Positions 12,740-19,801 of a stretch of DNA of 22,352 bases are shown here, one piece after another (position 1 is the stretch's first letter; every line of letters starts with the position of its first letter). The position numbers were made by a program, and so were the translations under genes. Source of the stretch: a virus; the IMG/VR virus record IMGVR_UViG_3300030116_001308, positions 1 through 22,352 of that record; one strand, written 5' to 3'. A model generated the notes under the pieces. It had not been told where the DNA came from. It worked only from the letters and a program-made list of their open reading frames with translations, and did not search any database.

Positions 12740-13750
12740 TTAGGAAGGATCACCTACTAACGCAGTAACTAAAGCCTCATTTTTAAGGACTTTTCGGCCA
12801 TACACCGCTAATCCTCTAACTTTGTCACCAAAGTCAGTTTGGTTACGAAGCTGTTCAGTTTTACTGATTTGCGAAGCAAATGAACAAGCAGCTGAAGTAC
12901 CTGCTACCATCATTCGTCTAGGTTTAGCATTAGAAAGTGATGCACCAGCTGATGTTGCTGTTAAACCATTGACAAGGGCCTTACTAGTTGTCCCTTTTGG
13001 AAGAAGGTTAGATACATAGACAGTAAACCTATCTAGCATACCAACTTTACCTGTTCTGATGGTGCTAGCTGCATCACCAGTAAAGTAAGCTTGTGCAATA
13101 TCAGTCTGCATAAGAAGATGACGATCCTGCGGACTCATAATTAACCAACGACCGTCCTCTGGAACGCTCTGCTCATCAAGAGCAGCAGACATTTTAAGGA
13201 TAGTTTTTAGCACGTTTGCTGGAGTTGCCTGATCAATCGGCGCAGTATCTGACCCTAAGTTATAAGCTCCTGATTTTGCACCTGCAGTAGTACCTTTGTT
13301 CGCTGCTGCTGCACCTTCGGTTACAAAGTATTGAAAAAATACTTCGTTCTCGATTGCAATTTTAAGTTGTTTTGCAGCGTCCTCGGTAAACATGTTCATA
13401 AGATCCATGTCGGCTTGATAAGCAAGCACATCATTAACCTGAACACTAAAGTATTTACCTTGGTTGATTTGCATATCAACGGTAATAGGTGTTGGAACCT
13501 CATCACTTAGTGTCATACCAGCACCAGTGTAATCATTGATAGTGATTGATGGGGCAGTACGAATTGTGATTGTGTCACCCTGATTTTGAATTTCGCCTTC
13601 CCAATCAGTGTTAGCGATTTCAGTCATTATGGTGTTCGCATAGAATTTTGCATTCAGCTTCTGCGACCAAAGCTGAGGAATGAATGTCGATGAATACGAC
13701 GGGTTTGTGTCGAATGCGCCTGAGCCTACGACGGGGAATACAGCAGCCAT
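12740..13750 (-). CDS. Major capsid protein, HK97-fold family
   Basis: A 336-residue protein placed after the scaffold gene and before a terminator. It begins MAAVFPVVGSGAFDTNPSYS and contains FIPQLWSQKLNAKFYANTIM (about 23-42), the N-arm-like pattern with 'W-QKL-AKFYANTIM--IANTDWEGEI' that I know from phage major capsid proteins of the P22-coat/N4-gp56-like group. GDTITIRTAPSITINDYTG (57-75) is the usual next block, and the C-terminal part has the AVYGRKVLKNEALVTA ending. HK97 fold is inferred. The ribosome binding site is very strong (AAAGGAGG seven bases before ATG), as expected for the most abundant virion protein. No cleaved delta domain is seen, consistent with a separate scaffold. Confidence 0.85.
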   Translation of the reverse strand: MAAVFPVVGSGAFDTNPSYSSTFIPQLWSQKLNAKFYANTIMTEIANTDWEGEIQNQGDTITIRTAPSITINDYTGAGMTLSDEVPTPITVDMQINQGKYFSVQVNDVLAYQADMDLMNMFTEDAAKQLKIAIENEVFFQYFVTEGAAAANKGTTAGAKSGAYNLGSDTAPIDQATPANVLKTILKMSAALDEQSVPEDGRWLIMSPQDRHLLMQTDIAQAYFTGDAASTIRTGKVGMLDRFTVYVSNLLPKGTTSKALVNGLTATSAGASLSNAKPRRMMVAGTSAACSFASQISKTEQLRNQTDFGDKVRGLAVYGRKVLKNEALVTALVGDPS

Positions 13751-13809
13751 TTTGGGCCTCCTTTAAAAGTTAGTGTTAAGACGGCTGCTTTCCAGTTAAC
13801 TCGTTAGAA

Positions 13810-14796
13810 CTAAGCCCTAACGCGATTTTCCATATATGCAGCAGTCAATTCCGCTTCAAGTTTTGCCGCATCTTCATACTTTCCTCTTGTATTTAACGTC
13901 CGAACTTTTGTCCAAGCATTATCCATATCTCTTGGAGAATAGATTTTGCCATTTGGAGTTACAGGCGCTTTTGCAGAGTTAGCACTCCGATTTGGCGCGA
14001 CCTGCTTTTCAAGCTCTTGTTTAGCTACTGGTTTTTCAGGCTCGTCTGATGTTTCAGGTAATGATGCTTTCCAGAGCTTTACATAATCAGCTATGGCTTC
14101 TGCATCGCCTTTATCAAACGCTTCCTGAGCTTGAACTCTTCGCGGGGCTCGTAACATAGGGTCATGTTCATTTAACCACGCTATCCAACGTTCATCGTTG
14201 TCAATTTGAGCAAAATCAGGGATTAATTGTGCTAACCTCTGACTAAACCCAACATCGCCAACTTGTTTATTAGTACCTGCAATTTGATCTTGCAGTTCCT
14301 GAATAATTTTATTTTGTTGTTCTAGTTTTTCCTCATAGTCCTGAGCAACTTCTTGAGCAACTTTACGTTGGACGTTCAACAAATCTTCGCCAAACTCTTC
14401 TCGATCTGCGTCGGTCACTAAACTGACTTTCTCCTTCGGCTTTGCCGGCTCTTCTTTTTTTACAGTCATTTCCTTTCGGAAAGCGCTTATTTCCTCTGTT
14501 AGCTGCTTAACTTGTTGGTGCAGCCTAGGAACTTCAGCGTCGTACTTACCTTTGAGGGTATTGTACTTCTGTTTAAAATCGTCCTCTACGTCCGTCGGTG
14601 GCGTGTCAGCTGGCTTTACTTCTTCAGGTTCAGCTTTTTTAACCTCCGTTTCTGTCTCAGATTTTGTTTTAGTATCCGGTTTGATCTCTTCTTCAGAAGT
14701 AGTTTCTTCTGTTTTGGAGTCAGATTGGGCTTGTAACGCTTTCTCGAGCTCTTCAACTTCGTCTAATTGTTTCTGTACCTGTTTTGGTAACGCCAT
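13810..14796 (-). CDS. Scaffolding protein
   Basis: A 328-residue protein directly upstream of the major capsid gene, as scaffolds usually are. Residues 1-75 are low-complexity and highly charged (runs of Glu, Lys, Thr, Pro). Residues about 76-180 are predicted coiled coil with heptad-like leucines (YNTLKGKYDAEVPRLHQQVK and EEKLEQQNKIIQELQDQIAG). The C-terminal third has FAQIDNDERWIAWLNEHDPM (about 195-214) and the helical, basic end KVRTLNTRGKYEDAAKLEAE, the type of segment that docks on coat protein. The protein is removed before maturation in other phages. AAGGAG lies six bases before the start. Confidence 0.8.
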   Translation of the reverse strand: MALPKQVQKQLDEVEELEKALQAQSDSKTEETTSEEEIKPDTKTKSETETEVKKAEPEEVKPADTPPTDVEDDFKQKYNTLKGKYDAEVPRLHQQVKQLTEEISAFRKEMTVKKEEPAKPKEKVSLVTDADREEFGEDLLNVQRKVAQEVAQDYEEKLEQQNKIIQELQDQIAGTNKQVGDVGFSQRLAQLIPDFAQIDNDERWIAWLNEHDPMLRAPRRVQAQEAFDKGDAEAIADYVKLWKASLPETSDEPEKPVAKQELEKQVAPNRSANSAKAPVTPNGKIYSPRDMDNAWTKVRTLNTRGKYEDAAKLEAELTAAYMENRVRA

Positions 14797-14878
14797 ATTT
14801 TTCTCCTTAAAGCTCCAACTCTGTTTTGTAGCGCCCGAAGGTAAGCTACTCCCGTCTTTGGTCTGCTTCGTCGTGCTC

Positions 14879-15112
14879 TTACGAGCGGTTTGCTACTTTA
14901 GGCGAATCGTCAATTGCCTTTAGTAAATCTTTAAATGCTTCGCAACGACCTTGCAGACGGTGGATTGTAGCCATGTCATCTGCTTGCAGTAGCCGCGAAA
15001 CGGCTTTTTCAGTTTGCTCCTCTAGCAGTGCTATCAGAGCGTTATTGCCTGTTTCTTTTATTCTTAGCAGCGCATTTATTTGCTGCTGGTCACAAAGATT
15101 CAAGTCAATCAT
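14879..15112 (-). CDS. Hypothetical helical protein (77 aa), first gene behind an internal promoter
   Basis: This 77-residue protein starts MIDLNLCDQQQINALLRIKE and is helical throughout, with a basic and acidic mix (EEQTEKAVSRLLQADDMATI, HRLQGRCEAFKDLLKAIDD). Proteins of this size and pattern ('...LQGRCEAFKDLL--I') occur between the portal and scaffold genes in many short-tailed phages without an assigned role; this is recollection. There is no ribosome binding site. Instead a TTGACA / TATTCT promoter ends six bases before the ATG, so the transcript may be leaderless. Confidence 0.65.
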   Translation of the reverse strand: MIDLNLCDQQQINALLRIKETGNNALIALLEEQTEKAVSRLLQADDMATIHRLQGRCEAFKDLLKAIDDSPKVANRS

Positions 15113-15118
15113 AGGGCA

Positions 15119-15147
15119 AGAATACTAAATATGTTATATCGTGTCAA
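15119..15147 (-). promoter_or_regulatory. Sigma70-type promoter TTGACA-N17-TATTCT, probably leaderless
   Basis: On the minus strand a perfect -35 box TTGACA (15147-15142) is followed by a 17-base spacer and a -10 box TATTCT (15124-15119; four of six consensus matches). The expected start point, seven bases further, falls on or within one base of the ATG at 15112. The -35 box lies in the last codons of the upstream 56-codon gene. It would drive the 77-residue protein, scaffold and major capsid genes separately from the packaging genes. Confidence 0.65.
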
Positions 15148-15304
15148 CAGGTTGTATATTTAGCTCTTTTGCTTTCTTTAAAGCATTTTCTGCAAGCATC
15201 CCATAAAATGCAGCAGCTCTGCCTTCAGAAACATGAGCTATGCCCTTTATTTCTTCTAGTGCATCTTGGTAAATTTTAATTATTTCTTCGGTGCTATTGT
15301 CCAT
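15134..15304 (-). CDS. Small helical protein overlapping the portal end (56 aa)
   Basis: A 56-residue protein from ATG 15304 to TAA 15134-15136, overlapping the end of the portal gene by 11 bases. It reads MDNSTEEIIKIYQDALEEIK and GIAHVSEGRAAAFYGMLAEN, then a basic ALKKAKELNIQPVDTI end; the whole is helical. Overlapping translation suggests coupling to the portal. I do not recognise it. In similar phages a small gene at this place is common but unassigned. Its last codons contain the -35 box of the promoter for the scaffold and capsid genes. Confidence 0.6.
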   Translation of the reverse strand: MDNSTEEIIKIYQDALEEIKGIAHVSEGRAAAFYGMLAENALKKAKELNIQPVDTI

Positions 15305-17330
15305 TTGGTCTAGGGCTAACTAAATTTTCTTGGCGCCCGCCTTGAGGTGTACCATCTTCCTGCAAGTTTTCTTGGGCTGCTTGAGCTTGCATTTGTTGCA
15401 TCATTATAGCTTGTTGCTGAGCAATTTCTTGTTGTTTCTGAACATCTTCGCGAGATGGAACCAGACGATCAACATTTGTGTTAAGGTTTCCTGCCATATC
15501 GCGCATAAGCTCTGCAGTTCCCGGAAGTCCAACAATCTGTTGTGCGATTGGACTTTCCAGTACAAGACGCAAGAACTCGTTTTTACGTACAGCTTCTGTT
15601 TCTTTAACCACCAGAGACATAGCGCCCCGCGCTAGTATCTGTACGTCACCGATAAGATCAGGATCGTCAGCGTATCTGAGGTTTCTTTGGTATTGCCGCT
15701 CGAGCATTGGACGTAAAACGTCAAAATCAATATTACTTATAACCTGCTTGATAGATTTCCCTGCATTGCTCATAAGCATTGACAGACCAGACGAAGTTCG
15801 TCCTGCACCCGGCACATGGGAGCCTGTCATATATTTGGGTATACCAGACACCTCATCAGCTAAATTCATAAACTTATCGAACACTCCTAAGAGCTCTGCA
15901 GCATTAGAATTTGGCTGAAAAAATGTCATTGGGGGCGAGGAATCGTTGTAATCAGAAGCTTGAAACTGCCAGATTTTCCAAGGGTGCATCTGTGTGATGT
16001 CCTCGCCCGGAGGGAGACGACTGATATTTACACCAACTTGTGGGCCGGAAGATATACCCATATTATTTGCAAGTGCTCTGGCGGCAGCATTACACATATT
16101 CTGAGCATCCATACACAAATCGGAGACTCCGTTACCGTCTAGGCGACCTGGAACTTTCTCGAACGAGGTAACGTAGTAAGGTTTACGACCAAGAGGGTCA
16201 TAATTCAGAACAGCACGAATGACAGTGTTATTAACCATCCATACTTCACAAGGATAAGATTTTTGTGGGTCAGGAATTTCTTCTTCAGATAAACCCCAGT
16301 CAAGCAATAAATCGCCGGGGATAGTATCCCACAATTGTATTGCTGCAACTACATCTGAACTAGCTTCATCCATATCAACGCTTGTAACATCTTCATACTC
16401 TTGGTGCTCCTGATCAAGCCAGCTCATTCCTCCAGCACCAAAGTCTATCAAAATAGATCGAACAGACGCTTCGTCATATCCTTCTACACCAAGCATATTT
16501 TCTACATCTTCTCGTGTAAGATGATGCACTTCGATTACGGGCATGTTTTGTATATCGTCGCCCCAAGGACACCAGTAAAATTTAAATGGGTCAACTCGTT
16601 CCCATTCATCCCTAATAACTTCTACAACAGTTAACTTACCATCAACATATTTCATAGTCTTTCGTTTTCGTGGAGTTGGCCCTTTCATAATTGCATACGG
16701 AAAGGTCGCTATATCGTTGGTAAATTCAAACAACGCCTTGGTGTACCCACCTTCTGTCATTTGGTCTTCCATCTTTTTTTCCATGCGCTCAACACGTTTT
16801 TCTGCTTCAAACTTCATGGCTCGCATAGCCGTATCTTTCATACCACTAGCTAGTTCTTTTAGCTCCTCTGGTGTTGGCGGTGTATTACCAGCTTGATAGT
16901 ATGCCATAAGATTTTGACGCATTATGTTTTGCATTGTCGCAGTAACATCGGGCGGTACTTCAGGTATCGGTGTAGCAGAGAGCGACCAAGGTTTATCATT
17001 ACCTTGTCCTAAAAGTGTATCCCTAAGCCAAGCTGTCGCTGTACGACACTTTGTGCTTACGATACCCATAAAAATTTCTGAACCCCCGTGCTCTCGTATT
17101 TCTGCCAGTTTATTTGGATCGTATTCCATGTTTCGCGCACGAAGGCAATCTACTAGTCTGTCCTCTAGTTCATCTCTAAAATGTTCACGCATCATTTCCC
17201 AACGATGTCGGGTATGAGATGCAAGACCTTGAACCATAGCTGTGTTTTGGTTCATATCAGACTGTCGTTGCGCTTCTTCTTCTATATCACTAGAACGCGC
17301 AACAGGTATTATAGAGGGGCCAAGATTCAT
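15294..17330 (-). CDS. Portal protein
   Basis: This 678-residue protein lies between TerL and scaffold and has the length of short-tailed phage portals (P22 portal is 725). The N-terminus is hydrophilic. RHRWEMMREHFRDELEDRLV at about 42-61 begins the conserved helical region. ATAWLRDTLLGQGNDKPWSL at about 99-118 and WERVDPFKFYWCPWGDDIQN at about 242-261 are the blocks I recognise from portals of this type. GRLDGNGVSDLCMDAQN and later KYMTGSHVPGAGRTSSGLSM (about 501-520) match the 'G-GRT-SG-SML--NA' portal core. The last 50 residues are Gln/Met/Ala-rich, probably disordered or in the tunnel barrel. The start overlaps the preceding small gene's stop (ATGA). Confidence 0.85.
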   Translation of the reverse strand: MNLGPSIIPVARSSDIEEEAQRQSDMNQNTAMVQGLASHTRHRWEMMREHFRDELEDRLVDCLRARNMEYDPNKLAEIREHGGSEIFMGIVSTKCRTATAWLRDTLLGQGNDKPWSLSATPIPEVPPDVTATMQNIMRQNLMAYYQAGNTPPTPEELKELASGMKDTAMRAMKFEAEKRVERMEKKMEDQMTEGGYTKALFEFTNDIATFPYAIMKGPTPRKRKTMKYVDGKLTVVEVIRDEWERVDPFKFYWCPWGDDIQNMPVIEVHHLTREDVENMLGVEGYDEASVRSILIDFGAGGMSWLDQEHQEYEDVTSVDMDEASSDVVAAIQLWDTIPGDLLLDWGLSEEEIPDPQKSYPCEVWMVNNTVIRAVLNYDPLGRKPYYVTSFEKVPGRLDGNGVSDLCMDAQNMCNAAARALANNMGISSGPQVGVNISRLPPGEDITQMHPWKIWQFQASDYNDSSPPMTFFQPNSNAAELLGVFDKFMNLADEVSGIPKYMTGSHVPGAGRTSSGLSMLMSNAGKSIKQVISNIDFDVLRPMLERQYQRNLRYADDPDLIGDVQILARGAMSLVVKETEAVRKNEFLRLVLESPIAQQIVGLPGTAELMRDMAGNLNTNVDRLVPSREDVQKQQEIAQQQAIMMQQMQAQAAQENLQEDGTPQGGRQENLVSPRPNGQ

Positions 17331-17518
17331 TCTTCTTCTTTAATGTCTGTTAATTCTGGTCGGCAATAAGCTGAGTAGGGACTGTTATTTCCTGCGACAT
17401 TGATCTTAGAGACGTGCCATGAACACGTCTGATAGTTGCCAACTATTCCTTCGTCCACTACTTCCGATCCTTTCATTAGCACTAAAATAAATATCACAGT
17501 CTTCACTACAAATATCAT
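17327..17518 (-). CDS. Small membrane-anchored or exported protein between TerL and portal (63 aa)
   Basis: Chosen start is ATG 17518 (63 residues); the frame also has a TTG one codon upstream. The N-terminus is hydrophobic (MIFVVKTVIFILVLM) and looks like a membrane anchor or signal peptide. The remaining ~48 residues contain cysteines at 32 and 52 and a charged C-terminus (TDIKEEE). If exported, the two cysteines could form a disulfide. Its stop overlaps the portal start in an ATGA junction, which argues for translation. A membrane protein at this point of the head operon is unusual. The ribosome binding site is weak, and I do not recognise a family. Confidence 0.55.
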   Translation of the reverse strand: MIFVVKTVIFILVLMKGSEVVDEGIVGNYQTCSWHVSKINVAGNNSPYSAYCRPELTDIKEEE

Positions 17519-17541
17519 CAAACCGATAACGCGTCAACAGA

Positions 17542-18957
17542 TTATGTCCACCCTGCAGCTGACACCTTAACGACTTCCTTTCTCTGCACATTTAAACTCA
17601 CAGCGCCAAAAACTTCTCCGCCGTCTGCGTGTAGACACATATACTGAAACGCATCAGCTATGTCAGACCACGGATGGGATTTTTCTGGCTTCTCATCACG
17701 TACCCCCTTCGTATTTATTTTATAACGATATTTTCCTGCAAGAGCCTGTATCAAATTGCCAGCATTAATAGGGCAGGCAATGAATCCATACTTGCCGTCG
17801 ACCACACGTGTGAGGTATTTGTCGACCGCAGATATTCTAGCGGCAACAGAATTTGTTCTTGCAGGACGTATACTAAATCCTTCGTTCTTGTAGATGTCAG
17901 CTACCGTACGTTCGTCGGTCTGTACACGCTGAAACGCAGCGGGGTCGATTATAACCACAGCTTTTCGCCCGCCATATTTGTTCGCCAGCAGAGGTTTCAG
18001 TCTTTCTCTAACAAATCGTAACGCACCCATGCCATCAGAGATAAGTGAATCGTAAACTACCAGACGCCCGTCATATGCGACGTTGCCGATTACTGCAGCA
18101 GGCGTCAGTCCGGCGTCGACACCTATTATCAGTGGGCTGTCTGTAAACATTGGTTTGAGCTCGTCGTCTGCCACGTGCACTGATCTGTCGAACGATCTAA
18201 ATACGGGTTGTCCACTTAAAGACTTACCAAACTGGGCGTGTATATACACATCCACCCAGTCTTCCGTCTTACCTTGAGACAGATTATCGTAGTAATCATC
18301 AGGTAAATACTTAACCCAGTCTGCTTCAGGGCTCATTCCGCTCGGTTGTAGGGTCACATGGACGTTTTCAGGGGGGTCTGTGAGCAAATCTTCCCAATAT
18401 GTGTCCATATCAGGGGGGTTTGTCATGCCCCAAAGGTGCATATTTGGCACTCCATTATCGGTCTGACACCCCACTCCATTCATCATTTTGTCCGGATATC
18501 GCCCTATTCTACCCTGTGCAGCGTTGTAAATATCGGGGTGAATCTCCCTAAATTCGTCAAAAATGAAGAAACTAGCCTGTAAAGACAGCAATCTACGCAC
18601 ATCATTGGCATCATCTAGCCCTCTAAACAGCACTTCACACTCAATTTCACCCACTTTTATGATAAATTTGTACTCAGTTTTGAGAAAACTACCCATAATT
18701 CCATCAGGAATCCACTTTAGGAAGTCCGGAATGGACGTATCTCGCAGCTGTTCACGCGTATTTCGCACCCAAATTGCCCTAGAACGGCGTATTCCGTCCT
18801 TACATGGGGCCATTCTAGCCGCATGATGCAGTATTTTCATGATTCCGGCTGTAGTTTTCGTCGATCCTACGGGGCCAACAGCCAACGAGATGAATTTTTC
18901 ACTATAAAAGAACTCGTCGAGGCTCTTTATGACCTCAAAATTGATTTCATGAGCCAT
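17542..18957 (-). CDS. Terminase large subunit (ATPase and nuclease)
   Basis: A 471-residue DNA packaging motor. The ATPase domain has a Walker A variant GPVGSTKTT at 28-36, a Walker B FFIFDE at 130-135 with catalytic E135, and coupling motif WGMTNPP at 176-182. The RNase H-like nuclease has acidic residues in IIGVDAG (D281), VVIIDPA (D338) and HPWSDIADAF (D432/D435), in the order usual for TerL nucleases. This enzyme translocates DNA into the procapsid and makes the cuts. The lysine of Walker A is K34. It overlaps the candidate small terminase by 11 bases and is followed by the small membrane protein and then the portal. The call is secure; the end type (cos or pac) is not shown. Confidence 0.9.
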   Translation of the reverse strand: MAHEINFEVIKSLDEFFYSEKFISLAVGPVGSTKTTAGIMKILHHAARMAPCKDGIRRSRAIWVRNTREQLRDTSIPDFLKWIPDGIMGSFLKTEYKFIIKVGEIECEVLFRGLDDANDVRRLLSLQASFFIFDEFREIHPDIYNAAQGRIGRYPDKMMNGVGCQTDNGVPNMHLWGMTNPPDMDTYWEDLLTDPPENVHVTLQPSGMSPEADWVKYLPDDYYDNLSQGKTEDWVDVYIHAQFGKSLSGQPVFRSFDRSVHVADDELKPMFTDSPLIIGVDAGLTPAAVIGNVAYDGRLVVYDSLISDGMGALRFVRERLKPLLANKYGGRKAVVIIDPAAFQRVQTDERTVADIYKNEGFSIRPARTNSVAARISAVDKYLTRVVDGKYGFIACPINAGNLIQALAGKYRYKINTKGVRDEKPEKSHPWSDIADAFQYMCLHADGGEVFGAVSLNVQRKEVVKVSAAGWT

Positions 18958-19297
18958 CGTCTATAGCCTGACCCTCAATTGTTATGGCATCTTCCTGATC
19001 TTTGGCGCGTGTGATGTTGATTACCACCTGCGGGCCCGCTCCAGCGACGTCGGTTTTACTATCAGGTTCTAATCTGCCCATTTTATTCAATAACTTTTGA
19101 AATTCTATACGAGCAGTGGGGTTCACCTCCGGACTTTGCATAGTTCTAAAAAGATTATCAAGGTTCACCGCCCCTAATAGGCGCGCGACTGTCTCCATTA
19201 GAGACGGATCTTCCTCGATCTTGGCTAGCTCAGTGGGAGTCAAGATAGGTTCATGGACTTTCGTAGGGTCTATTACATGATTAACACGTTCTGTCAT
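18947..19297 (-). CDS. Terminase small subunit candidate
   Basis: From ATG 19297 the protein has 116 residues; an in-frame GTG at 19303 would give 118. Neither has a ribosome binding site. It begins MTERVNHVIDPTKVHEPILT, then a helical LTPTELAKIEEDPSLMETVA, a Leu-rich RLLGAVNLDNLFRTMQ, an acidic middle and a C-terminal VVINITRAKDQEDAIT, then IEGQAIDDGS. It directly precedes TerL and overlaps it by 11 bases, as TerS genes usually do, but no helix-turn-helix is visible by eye. The assignment therefore rests on position and size. A promoter-like pair just upstream suggests transcription begins at its start. Confidence 0.55.
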   Translation of the reverse strand: MTERVNHVIDPTKVHEPILTPTELAKIEEDPSLMETVARLLGAVNLDNLFRTMQSPEVNPTARIEFQKLLNKMGRLEPDSKTDVAGAGPQVVINITRAKDQEDAITIEGQAIDDGS

Positions 19298-19303
19298 AGC
19301 CAC

Positions 19304-19332
19304 ACGTTAACAGATGAGCTGCTTCTGGTCAA
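19304..19332 (-). promoter_or_regulatory. Candidate late promoter TTGACC-N17-TAACGT, leaderless geometry
   Basis: On the minus strand TTGACC (19332-19327; five of six matches) is followed by exactly 17 bases and TAACGT (19309-19304; three of six) with a TGT extension just before it (TGn-type extended -10). Six bases separate the -10 box from ATG 19297, the same distance as at 15119-15147. It would start the packaging and head operon. The -10 match is weak, so the call is tentative. Confidence 0.4.
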
Positions 19333-19391
19333 CTAACAGCATGACGAAGAACAAAAGGGGAACAATAGAAAAAACAGGGGTTGCGATGAAC

Positions 19392-19445
19392 GGGATACAT
19401 AAGGGCCGGGCCAGGGGGGGCTGCCCCTCGTCCCCCCTACCCCCC
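19392..19445. other. G/C-tract element, hairpin and G-quadruplex potential
   Basis: On the plus strand four G runs (19392-19394, 19403-19405, 19408-19410, 19414-19420) with loops of 8, 2 and 3 bases give a G-quadruplex pattern. The seven-G run can also pair with six C at 19432-19437 across an 11-base loop, or with six C at 19440-19445. The minus strand carries the G runs of those C tracts. It sits about 95 bases upstream of the candidate small terminase gene. Confidence 0.55.
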
Positions 19446-19724
19446 TTGTTTACCCTACGCTGTTATTAGAATGTAAGACCATGCGAAAAAACGTGGCAGT
19501 TCTCGGCAGATAACCTCTCGCGGTAGTGGGTATGGGCAAAGCGGTTACACGTGATGCACGTATTCCCTCGCGGGCTGAGGGGAGACGACACGGCGGTGGT
19601 GGCGAGCCATGGTAGTACGGGTGTCAGAAGGTTTGGGGTCGTTAGTTGAGTGGATAGGGTAGCGTAGCCATACCATATACAATGCAAAGTATGGAGCGTC
19701 CTCACCGATTAAGTTCGGCGGCAC

Positions 19725-19742
19725 TGTAACCAAAGGGTTACA
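19725..19742. promoter_or_regulatory. Operator-like palindrome TGTAACC-AAAG-GGTTACA
   Basis: Two perfect 7-base arms are separated by four bases. It lies 59 bases upstream of the first rightward start codon, in a position where a repressor or activator could act on early transcription. A half-site GGTTACA also occurs at 19543-19549, about 190 bases away. As RNA it could instead form a small hairpin in the leader. Confidence 0.5.
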
Positions 19743-19801
19743 TACTGCACATTCCACGAGTGTGTAGTACCACAACCCTTTAACAAACAATGGAGAAAAG
19801 T

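Larger units (their letters stand above)
19304..19801. other. Divergent intergenic region with G/C tracts and inverted repeats
   Basis: About 500 bases separate the leftward and rightward operons and no convincing gene lies here; the longest frames are short and lack ribosome binding sites. The left half (19392-19445) is very GC-rich with runs of G and C. The right half holds several inverted repeats: ACGTG-atg-CACGT at 19549-19561, CCATAC/GTATGG around 19668-19694, and TGTAACC-AAAG-GGTTACA at 19725-19742. The last is a clean operator-like palindrome 59 bases before the first rightward start. The region probably carries the divergent control signals, and possibly a packaging or replication site next to terS. 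Confidence 0.6.

Noticed and set aside
14552-14923. 123-codon Ser/Cys/Phe-rich + strand frame
   Set aside because: It is the antisense of the charged scaffold N-terminus, whose Glu/Lys codons produce Ser/Phe on the other strand.
15478-15918. 146-codon + strand frame
   Set aside because: It is fully antisense to the C-terminal part of the portal gene and has no start signal.
17406-17591. 61-codon minus frame over the TerL end
   Set aside because: It overlaps both TerL and the 63-residue gene in a different frame and lacks a ribosome binding site; the 63-residue frame is better placed.
19545-19790. 81-codon and neighbouring 79-codon minus frames in the divergent region
   Set aside because: No ribosome binding site, non-protein-like composition, and they cover the inverted repeats; probably chance frames.
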